From positions 1 through 6,783 of the forward strand of contig JBIOJM010000445.1 of assembly GCA_044450785.1 (NCBI GenBank): 6,783 nucleotides of DNA, in the 5' to 3' direction. This document shows, piece by piece, positions 1-6,700 of the stretch. Both the position numbers and the translations under genes were made by a program. A model generated the notes under the pieces. It saw nothing but the letters and a program-made list of their open reading frames with translations. It was not told the origin of the DNA and searched no databases. The stretch comes from JBIOJM01 sp044450785. GTDB lineage: Bacteria; Planctomycetota; Planctomycetia; Isosphaerales; Isosphaeraceae. Numbering within the stretch: the stretch's first letter is position 1; every line of letters starts with the position of its first letter.

Positions 1-93
1 ACGGGGCAATTCGCAGCGTGCTTGAACAACGTTCTGAATTGGATTTTGCAAGGGCCGAGCCGTCCAACTTGAGTTCCGAGGCGGCTGCCCATA

Positions 94-126
94 CCCCCCC
101 TGGCCCCCCTTGCGAAGGGGGGGGGG
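94..126. repeat. Strong C/G hairpin (intergenic inverted repeat)
   Basis: A run of C's with a TT end at 104-111 pairs perfectly with AA plus G's at 115-122 around the three-base loop GCG. After a TGG bulge at 101-103, the stem can continue with C's at 97-100 against G's at 123-126. The result is a 12-bp nearly pure G:C hairpin. No T-run follows on either strand, so it is not a textbook intrinsic terminator. Short C-rich/G-rich palindromes with a TTGCGAA centre occur as dispersed intergenic elements in GC-rich genomes, and this may be one. That family assignment is inference; the inverted repeat itself is seen directly. Confidence 0.6.
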
Positions 127-247
127 AAAGCGGACGGCGTGTTCGTGGCGGGGGAACGCGCGCGATGAAACCGGGATGAGCACTGAACCGTTGCAAGCCC
201 AACTTTTTATGAACCCAGCCTCCCCCTCCCGGCTCGTTCCGCGTGGT

Positions 248-411
248 CTACTGCCCGCCGAACCTGAGCAGTAGCTCGCCGGTCTTGACCTGGCGACCGA
301 CCGACCGGGCCGAGCACGTCCGCGACTCGGCCGGGGCGTTCCGCGTAGACGGTCGTCTCCAACCTCATCGATTCGATTCGATCGAAAGGAGTTTCGAACC
401 TTTGCGCACGG
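248..411 (-). pseudogene. Decayed 3' end of a pyruvate carboxylase gene (biotin carrier domain remnant)
   Basis: This 164-base stretch aligns end to end with 3764-3918, the last ~51 codons of the intact pyruvate carboxylase gene, in the same orientation and down to the TAG stop. Identity by hand alignment is roughly 85% outside two insertions. Read on the minus strand it recalls VRKG.KL.SIES, then VYAERPGRVADVL, then VKTGELLLR, that is, the C-terminal half of a biotinyl carrier domain. It is broken. A 5-base tandem duplication (GATTC twice, 370-379) shifts the frame and brings a TGA at 365-367. A 4-base duplication (GACC three times, 295-306) shifts it again. The biotin-acceptor MKM has become MRL. 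No homology to the intact gene is visible upstream of the break at about 411, so only the gene's tail is present. It cannot make a working carrier domain. It could be a displaced old end of the neighbouring pyc or the last piece of a second, diverged pyc. Confidence 0.85.
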
Positions 412-746
412 TACCTCTTTCGGCCGGTCGCCAGCCATGATCATCCGGTCTCACCGACCCAGAACTCGGCGGGGCCTTGCTCGATCAGGCGCAGCCCAGC
501 TCGAGCCATCCGATCCAGAGACCTCGCGCCGGCCGTTCTCGGCCGGCACCAGTGCCGCCCGGGACGGAGAGTAGCCGTGCGCGAGGGATAACGGCCCCAC
601 GGTGCGATACGGACGCCTCGGGATCCCGGCGAGTCCCCGTAGGTCCGTTTGCGGGCACCGGTCAGCCGCCTCCCGTCCGCTCGGGCCTGGCGCGGCCGCT
701 CGCGTGTGGAGCATGGTTCCACAGTGCGCTTACTCTCGATCGAATC

Positions 747-765
747 AGCCCATCGGAGATGGGTT
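747..765. other. Short perfect hairpin
   Basis: CCCATC at 749-754 pairs with GATGGG at 758-763 around the loop GGA. One G:T wobble and one A:T pair (747-748 with 764-765) extend the stem to eight base pairs. There is no T-run beside it. It may be chance, or part of the decayed DNA around it. Confidence 0.25.
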
Positions 766-786
766 TCGAGAAGGCAAAACACGGTG

Positions 787-821
787 GAACTGGGGCGTCG
801 GACCAAGTTCGTTGTTTTTTT
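787..821 (+). terminator. Possible intrinsic terminator in gene-free DNA
   Basis: GAACTGG at 787-793 pairs with CCAAGTTC at 803-810, with one bulged A and a nine-base loop. GTTG and seven T's (815-821) follow directly. A stem followed by a T-run is the classical Rho-independent form on the plus strand. The stem is only moderately stable, and no plus-strand gene is evident upstream, so it would have to end an unseen transcript or be left over from a lost gene. The T-run stands out in this GC-rich stretch. Confidence 0.3.
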
Positions 822-977
822 CTCCGCTGCTATCGGAAGCCCGCTACGGTCGGTAAGATCAGAACGGAAAGATCGTGGCGCTGAACGGATGTTTGGAACC
901 AGTTTCGAGCGAGAAGGGAGAGCGAATCGCGGCTGGGACGAAGGGGCCGGCGTGGCGAGTGCGCTCGTCGAACCTGC

Positions 978-1011
978 TTGACACGCGACGTTCTCGCTCA
1001 GAGGCGAGCGT
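978..1011 (+). promoter_or_regulatory. Possible promoter/operator region before the first thioredoxin gene
   Basis: A perfect -35 hexamer TTGACA lies at 978-983, about 77 bases before the ATG at 1060. No good -10 box follows at 16-18 bases, which weakens the promoter call. In that place sits an inverted repeat: CTCGC (993-997) against GCGAG (1004-1008), extendable by ACG (988-990) with CGT (1009-1011) across a TT bulge. A repeat overlapping the spacer could be an operator or a leader hairpin. This is inference from position only. Confidence 0.2.
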
Positions 1012-1047
1012 TGAGGTAGGGCTCATTTTGCCGGTCAACCAACCGAG

Positions 1048-1053
1048 GGAGGA
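1048..1053 (+). promoter_or_regulatory. Ribosome binding site fixing the start at 1060
   Basis: GGAGGA, inside the purine run GAGGGAGGA, lies six bases before the ATG. It is a near-perfect Shine-Dalgarno sequence and supports this start, which also gives a proper signal peptide. Confidence 0.75.
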
Positions 1054-1059
1054 CACTCG

Positions 1060-2265
1060 ATGAGAAAGATCGTGCTCGGGCTTCTACTCTGCGTCCCATC
1101 GATCTCATTACAAGCCTCGAATCCGCAAACGCTCAAGGAGCAATACGAAGCGTTGCTCAAGGAATTTCAGGCATCTGTTGAGGCGTGGGAGAAACGCGTC
1201 GATGATGCCAAGCAGGATACCGAGCCCGACTGGCCCGGCCTTGCCTTCACTCCCCGCTTTCTCAAGTTAGCCGAGGCGAACCCCGGGGAACCCGGTGCGA
1301 CCGACGCCCTCCTCTGGGTCGTCAACAAAGCCACGAATATCCAGGTTAGTGGCCGGGACTTTTACCCTCATTACCGCCATGCCCTCGAGCTTCTCGCACG
1401 TGGCGACCATCTCGACGACAAGCGGTTGGGCAAAGCGTGCACTCAAGGGCTGCAGTATCCTTCGGCCCCTACGGAGAGATTTCTCCGTGTCCTCATCGAT
1501 CGGAGTCGTGATCGCGAGGTCCGTGGCCGGGCCTCCCTGGCTCTGGCCAAAATCCTCTCCGCCAAGGTCCAGATCGCGGGGCTTCCCCAATTCAAGCCGA
1601 ATGCCAAATCCCCCTCCGATCAAGATTTCATCAAAGGGCTCGATCCCGAGTTCATCAATTACATCCGCGACGTTGATCTCAAGGCGTCGAAGAATGAGGC
1701 CGCGGGCCTGTTCGAGCGGTGCATCAAGGACTATGGCGATATCGTGTACAGTCGGGCCCGCTCAACTGCCGACCGGGGCGTGACCATCGCGGACGCTGCC
1801 AAGTCCGCCTTGCACGAGCTACGTGACCTGGCCGTCGGCAAAGTCGCCCCCGAGATCGCTGGAGAGGATATCGACGGCAGACTCATGAAGCTAAGTGATC
1901 ACAGGGGCAAGATCGTCGTTTTGATCTTCTGGGCCACCTGGTGCGGCCCCTGCATGGACTTGGTCCCTCACGAGCGAACCTTGGTGGAACGCTTGAAAGG
2001 CAAGCCATTCGTCCTGCTCGGCATCGACGGCGACGATGATCGGGAGAAGGCAAAGCGGGCGGTGAGGCAAGAGCGGATCACATGGCGGTCATGGTGGAAC
2101 GGTGGCCCGGATGGTCCGATCACGGATCAGTACAATGTCGAAGGCTGGCCCACTGTCTACGTCCTCGATGATAAGGGCGTGATCCGCCACAAACAGGTCG
2201 TCGAGGAGACGCTAGATGAGGCTGTGGATGCACTCCTGAAGGAGATGGAGAATGCCAAGCCGTAG
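1060..2265 (+). CDS. Secreted TlpA-family thioredoxin-like protein with N-terminal helical region
   Basis: A 401-residue protein, probably a thiol-disulfide oxidoreductase acting outside the cytoplasmic membrane. Residues 1-19 are a signal peptide (MRKIV, a leucine-rich core, then LQA|S as likely cleavage). A charged, helix-prone stretch (about 22-55) could form a coiled coil. Residues 65-250 are a helical region with FTPRFLKLAE and REVRGRASLALA (152-163), a style I associate with planctomycete TlpA-like proteins. The thioredoxin domain runs from about 259 to 398: FWATWCGPC with redox cysteines C295 and C298, cis-proline P364 in GWPTVYVLD, and the ITWRSWWNGG segment between them. Disulfide reduction is known for the family; the substrate is unknown. 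The charged helical part may bind a partner or the cell envelope. A second secreted thioredoxin gene follows 106 bp downstream, suggesting an operon. The start is set by a strong ribosome binding site. Third codon positions look less strictly G/C than in the pyc gene. Confidence 0.9.
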   Translation: MRKIVLGLLLCVPSISLQASNPQTLKEQYEALLKEFQASVEAWEKRVDDAKQDTEPDWPGLAFTPRFLKLAEANPGEPGATDALLWVVNKATNIQVSGRDFYPHYRHALELLARGDHLDDKRLGKACTQGLQYPSAPTERFLRVLIDRSRDREVRGRASLALAKILSAKVQIAGLPQFKPNAKSPSDQDFIKGLDPEFINYIRDVDLKASKNEAAGLFERCIKDYGDIVYSRARSTADRGVTIADAAKSALHELRDLAVGKVAPEIAGEDIDGRLMKLSDHRGKIVVLIFWATWCGPCMDLVPHERTLVERLKGKPFVLLGIDGDDDREKAKRAVRQERITWRSWWNGGPDGPITDQYNVEGWPTVYVLDDKGVIRHKQVVEETLDEAVDALLKEMENAKP

Positions 2266-2272
2266 CGACGGT

Positions 2273-2301
2273 GGCTGACCCTCGCCTTGTGGTCCTCAGC
2301 C
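2273..2301 (+). other. Stem-loop between the two thioredoxin genes
   Basis: GGCTGACC at 2273-2280 can pair with GGTCCTCAGCC at 2291-2301 with a three-base bulge and a ten-base loop, starting eight bases after the first gene's stop. No T-run follows, so it is unlikely to stop transcription fully. It could protect the upstream message end or be chance. A TACAAT sequence at 2313-2318 resembles a -10 box but has no matching -35, so I do not call a separate promoter for the second gene. Confidence 0.25.
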
Positions 2302-2360
2302 CCCTGACCCGTTACAATCAACGTGAGCTCGGCTCCCCCTGTCCAATGTAACGATCCTTC

Positions 2361-2366
2361 GGGAGA
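2361..2366 (+). promoter_or_regulatory. Ribosome binding site fixing the start at 2372
   Basis: GGGAGA lies five bases before the ATG. It supports this start, which yields a clean signal peptide ending in AMA. Confidence 0.6.
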
Positions 2367-2371
2367 TTCCC

Positions 2372-3586
2372 ATGCCACGACTGAGATTCCCTTCCTTGAT
2401 TCTGGCCGGCGTTCTTGGGGTAAGTTCGTTTGGAACCATCGCGATGGCGGTGCAAGGGAAGCTCAAGGTGGGCGATCCCGCCCCGCCTCTTGCCGTCTCG
2501 ACTTGGCTGCGTGGTGCGGAGGTCAAGGGATTCGAACCGGGTCGGGTCTATGTCATCGAGTTCTGGGCGACGTGGTGTGGGCCGTGCAGACAGATCATGC
2601 CCCACATCGGCGATCTCCAGGACGAGTATCGGGAGAAGGGAGTGACCTTCATCGGGTTCGCCTCCGAGGCCAACGACAAAGAGGCGAAGGTGAACGCGTT
2701 TGTGGCCAAGCAGGGCGCGAAGCTGGGCTACACGTTTGCCTTTGGCAGCGGATCAGAAACTCACAACGCGTACATGAAGGCCTCCGGGCAGAACGGCATC
2801 CCGTGCTCCTTCGTCGTTGACAAGCAAGGAAGAATCGCCTACATCGGCCACCCCCTCTTCCTTGACTTCGTGCTGCCGAAGGTATTGGACGGCACCTGGG
2901 ACCAGAAAGCAGGGGCGGATACGCTCGCCGAAGCTGACAAAGACTTCGACGCCGCGTACGCGGTCATGAGCACGACGACCAATAGCGCCGAGGCCGGGCT
3001 CCAGGCCCTGGCCAAGTTCGCCGCCAAGTGGCCCGCGTTGGCGGATAACGTCTACATGATCCAGTCGAAACTCGGGCTGCTCGTGCGAGGGAAACAGTTT
3101 CTCGAGGCGAAAGAGCTCGCCGAGAAGCTGATCGCCAAAGCCGTCGCCCGCGGTGACACGTCCGGTCTCCGAACCGTGTCGACCGCGCTCCGCAACGATT
3201 CCACGAAGGGGCACGCCGATTTAACGGCGCTGGCAATCAGGGCAGTCGAAGCTTCGTACGCGCTCGATCAAGAAAACCCGGCCACTTTACTGAATCTCCT
3301 CGATGTTTACGCATTCGCCGGGGATCAAACCAAGGTGAAGGAATTCGGGCCAAAGGCCGTGGCCGCCGCGAAAGCCGCAGTGGAGGGCGAGAACGACGCG
3401 ATCGGCACCCTGACGGTTGCGGCTGCATACTTTGCCTCCGGAGACAAAGAGCAGGCCAAGTCAACGGCCGAGAAGGCGATCAAAATGGTAGACCGAGCAA
3501 ACGCCGGTTTGCTGCGATACGTCGAACAACAAGCCAAGAAATACGGCGCGGAGCCGCAGAAGCACCAAGACAAGAGCGATCGGTAG
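2372..3586 (+). CDS. Secreted thioredoxin-like protein with C-terminal helical (TPR-like) region
   Basis: A 404-residue protein with a signal peptide (MPRLRF, a hydrophobic core, likely cleavage after A24-M25-A26). The TlpA/AhpC-type thioredoxin domain comes first (about 31-170): VGDPAPPL, then FWATWCGPCRQIMPH with redox cysteines C69 and C72, and the cis-proline loop GIPCSFVVD with P144. GRIAYIGHP follows. The rest (171-404) is alanine- and lysine-rich and strongly helical, with pairs of helices that look like degenerate tetratricopeptide repeats (for example around LLVRGKQFLEAKELAEKLI and AAAYFASGDKEQAKSTAEK). The tail is highly charged. Thiol-disulfide exchange in the periplasm is known for the family; a scaffold or partner-binding role for the helical part is inference. 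One oddity is C145 right after the cis-proline, the only other cysteine in the mature protein. It probably shares a transcript with the preceding gene, whose domain order is the reverse. Confidence 0.9.
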   Translation: MPRLRFPSLILAGVLGVSSFGTIAMAVQGKLKVGDPAPPLAVSTWLRGAEVKGFEPGRVYVIEFWATWCGPCRQIMPHIGDLQDEYREKGVTFIGFASEANDKEAKVNAFVAKQGAKLGYTFAFGSGSETHNAYMKASGQNGIPCSFVVDKQGRIAYIGHPLFLDFVLPKVLDGTWDQKAGADTLAEADKDFDAAYAVMSTTTNSAEAGLQALAKFAAKWPALADNVYMIQSKLGLLVRGKQFLEAKELAEKLIAKAVARGDTSGLRTVSTALRNDSTKGHADLTALAIRAVEASYALDQENPATLLNLLDVYAFAGDQTKVKEFGPKAVAAAKAAVEGENDAIGTLTVAAAYFASGDKEQAKSTAEKAIKMVDRANAGLLRYVEQQAKKYGAEPQKHQDKSDR

Positions 3587-3763
3587 ACTCGGATGGTCGC
3601 TCCGCGGCGATCCTGGGCTATTTCGGCCCCGCCCTCCGCCCCGGCCGTAACGCGTCCATTCGGATTCTGTGAGCGCGCGCGTCTCGCCAGCGCAAAAGCG
3701 TCCGGAACGGCCGCGCTCCCGGGATCGCCAATGTCTCACTTCGGGCCGCGAGCAGCATGAATG
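3587..3763. other. Convergent spacer between thioredoxin gene and pyc
   Basis: These 177 bases separate the stops of two genes that point at each other. I found only weak stem possibilities, such as GGTCGC near 3596 with GCGATCC near 3607, and no T-run on either strand. A classical bidirectional terminator is not visible. Termination may be Rho-dependent, or the two transcripts may overlap at their ends. No gene is evident in this stretch. Confidence 0.4.
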
Positions 3764-6700
3764 CTACTGGCCGCTGAGCCGAAGTAGCAGCTCTCCGGTC
3801 TTGACCTGCCGTCCGACCACGGCGAGCACGTCGGCGACGCGGCCCGGCCGTTCGGCGTAGACGGTCGTCTCCATCTTCATGGATTCGATCGAAACGAGTT
3901 TTTGACCTTTGCGCACGGCATCGCCGGGCGAGACGCCCACTCCGACGACCAGCCCCGGCAGCGGTGATGGGATCTGGTTGGGATCGTTGGGATCGGCCAT
4001 GGGTATCTGGCGGACGGAGGAGGCCAGGGAGCGATCGACGACCTCGACTTCGCGGGCTTGGCCGTTGAGCTCGAAGAAGACCGTGCGCATGCCGTCGGCG
4101 TGGGACTCGCCGACGGCGAGCAGCTTGACGATCAAGGTCTTGCCCGGCTCGATCTCGACCAGGTGCTCTGCACCCGGGTCGGGACCGTGAAAGAAGATCG
4201 AGGTGGGGAGTATCGAGGTATCCGAGTAGATTCGCTCGTGGGCGGCGAGGTCGGGGAAGACGCGCGGATAGAGCAGATAACTGAGTGCTTCGCGGCCACT
4301 GGCCGGGCGGCCGAGGAGGGCGGTGGCTTTCTCACGCGCGGCCTCGAGGTCGGCGGGCGGGAGATTCGCGCCGGGACGCTGCGAGAGCGCGGGCCGGCCT
4401 TTCAAGACCCGGGCCTGGAGCGCCGGCGGGAACCCGCCCGGGGGTTGGCCCAGCCGCCCTTCGAAAAACTCCACCACGCTTTCGGGAAAGGCCAGTTCGC
4501 GGGCGGGGTCGAGGACGTCTTCCGAACTCAGGTTGTTTGCAACCACGAAGAGCGCCATGTCTCCCACGACCTTGGAGCTGGGCGTCACCTTGATGATGTC
4601 GCCGAAGAGGAGGTTGACCTGCGAATAGGCCTTGCAGAACTCTTGCCAGCGGGGGGCCAGGCCGAGGGCCCGGGCCTGCTGGAACAGGTTGGAGTACTGG
4701 CCGCCCGGCATCTCGAGCTCATAGAGGTCGGCCGCGGGTGAGCGGGGGCCCGACTCGAAGGGTGCATAGAGCTCGCGGACCGCGCCCCAGTACCGGCTCA
4801 TCTCGAGCAGGGCGGCGGGATCGAGGCCCGTGTCGCGCGGGGTGAACCGGAGCGACTCCACGAGCGCGTTCAAGCTGGGCTGGGAGGTCAATCCGGCCAT
4901 GGAGGCGATGGCGCCGTCGGCGACGTCGAGGCCGACGTCGGCGGCCCGCAGCACACTCGCCGCTTGCGCGCCCCCGATGTCGTGAGTGTGGAAGTGGATC
5001 GGCACGCCGACTTCGTCGCGCAACGCCTTGATCAACCGCTCGGCGGCCATCGGCTTGCACAGGCCGGCCATGTCCTTGATGGCGATCAGGTTCGCGCCCC
5101 GTTTTTCCAGCTCCTTGGCCAGCTCGACGTAGTAGGCGAGGCTGTATTTGGTCCGGTTGGGATCAAGGATATCGCCGGTATAGCAGATGGCCGCCTCGCA
5201 GAGCGCTCCGGCTTCACGAACGGCCTCGAGCGACCGCTCCATGTTGGGGACCCAGTTGAGCGAGTCGAAGACGCGGAACAGGTCGATTCCGGCGGCGGCG
5301 GCCTCCGCGACGAACGCCTTGACCACGTTGTCGGGATAGCTCGTGTAGCCCACGGCGTTCGAGCCGCGCAATAACATTTGGAAGAGGATGTTGGGGATCT
5401 TCTCGCGGAGCTGGGCCAGCCGCTCCCACGGGTCTTCCTTGAGGAACCGCATCGCGGTGTCGAAGGTGGCGCCGCCCCACATCTCGATCGAGAAGACCCC
5501 GGCACAGTGGGACGCATACGCTAGGGCGACGCGGAGCATGTCGCGGGTCCGCACCCGGGTGGCCAGCAGCGACTGGTGAGCGTCGCGGAAGGTGGTGTCG
5601 GTGACGAGCAAGGCTTCCTGGTCGCGCACCCAGCGCGAGAAGGCATCCGGTCCCATCGCGAGCAACCGCTGGCGCGAGCCGGGCGGTGGGTCGGCCAGTG
5701 AATTGAACCGCGGAGATTCGGGCTCCGGCGCGGCGGTGTGCCCCGCGGGCCGCGCGATCCCCGGGAAGCCGTTGACCGTGATCTCGGCGGCATAGGTCAA
5801 CAGCCGCACCGCCCGGTTATGCCGGACCGGGAACTGGAACAGCTCGGGGGTCTCGTCGATGAAGCTCGTCGTGCAGTTGCCGTCGAGGAACTCTTGATGC
5901 GTGAGCAGTTTGAGAAGAAAGGGAACGTTGGTCTTGACCCCGCGGACCCGGAACTCCTGAAGGGCCCGCTCCATGCGCCGGGCGGCGTCGATGAACCGCC
6001 TTCCGGAGGCGCAGATCTTCACCAGCAGCGAGTCGTAAAACGGAGTGATGATCCCCCCCGTCACTGCCGGGCCGCCGTCGGTGCGGATGCCCATGCCCCC
6101 GACCGGGCGATAATGGGTGATGCGGCCGTAGTCCGGCGTGAACCGGTTCTCGGGATCCTCGGTCGTCACACGGCACTGCAGGGCGTAGCCCTGAACCTGG
6201 ACCGAGCCCTGCGTGGGCAGGTCGATCTCCGGATCGGAGAGCGGCATGCCCGCGGCCACCAGGACCTGGCTCTTGACCAGGTCGACGTTGGTCACAATCT
6301 CCGTGACCGTGTGTTCGACCTGGATCCGCGGATTGACCTCGATGAAGAAGAATAGGCCGGTGTCGACGTCGACCAGGAATTCGACGGTTCCCGCGTTTTC
6401 ATACTGGACGTGCCGGCCGAGCCGGACGGCGGCCTCGCAGATGGCCTCGCGGACGGCCGGGTCGAGGTTGTGAGCCGGCGCGATCTCGACGATCTTTTGA
6501 TGACGGCGCTGGACCGAGCAGTCGCGCTCGTAAAGATGGACGAGGTTTCCGTGGCGGTCGCCCAGGATCTGGACCTCGATGTGTTTGGCATTGCGCACGA
6601 ACTTCTCGATGAAGACGTCGGGCACGCCGAAGGCGGTGCCGGCCTCGCGGCGAGCCTGGTCGAGCGCGGATTCGAGTGCCTCGGGCGATTCCACCACCCG

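Larger units (their letters stand above)
412..1059. other. Long intergenic stretch without a recognisable gene
   Basis: Several frames stay open here on both strands, as expected for GC-rich DNA. The longest run at 441-806 (minus, TTG start) and 477-884 (plus). Their products are arginine/proline/serine-rich, have no motif I recognise, and lack a well-placed ribosome binding site. The part next to the pyc remnant (412-800) may be further decayed coding DNA, but I could not identify a parent gene and it does not align with the intact pyc. The stretch also holds a small hairpin (747-765), a hairpin followed by a T-run (787-821) and the leader of the thioredoxin gene at 1060. I saw no tRNA or other structured RNA. 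Confidence 0.5.

Noticed and set aside
3..179. Frame open from the left edge to a TGA at 177-179, starting GAIRSVLEQRSELDFARAEP, faintly like the tail of an IS21-type transposase
   Set aside because: The likeness covers few residues, the frame runs through the C/G hairpin, and the conserved end of such transposases is missing. It is too weak to call a mobile element.
243..440. Plus-strand open frame of 65 codons over the pyc remnant
   Set aside because: It is the antisense shadow of the decayed pyc tail. A matching shadow (SSSSPVLT) appears opposite the intact pyc tail.
441..806. Minus-strand open frame of 121 codons (TTG start) in the gene-free stretch
   Set aside because: There is no ribosome binding site at a usable distance, the product is Arg/Pro/Ser-rich with no known motif, and overlapping frames on both strands are open as well, as expected from GC content.
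477..884. Plus-strand open frame of 135 codons
   Set aside because: The composition is low-complexity (Pro, Ser, Arg), it runs through the hairpins at 747-821, and it shows no domain or start signal.
2323..2820. Plus-strand 165-codon frame overlapping the second thioredoxin gene
   Set aside because: It is a frame-shifted shadow. The overlapping frame has the signal peptide, CGPC site and ribosome binding site.
4058..4741. Plus-strand open frame of 227 codons inside pyc
   Set aside because: It is antisense to a well-conserved enzyme with strong G/C third positions, which opens the opposite frames. It has no domain.
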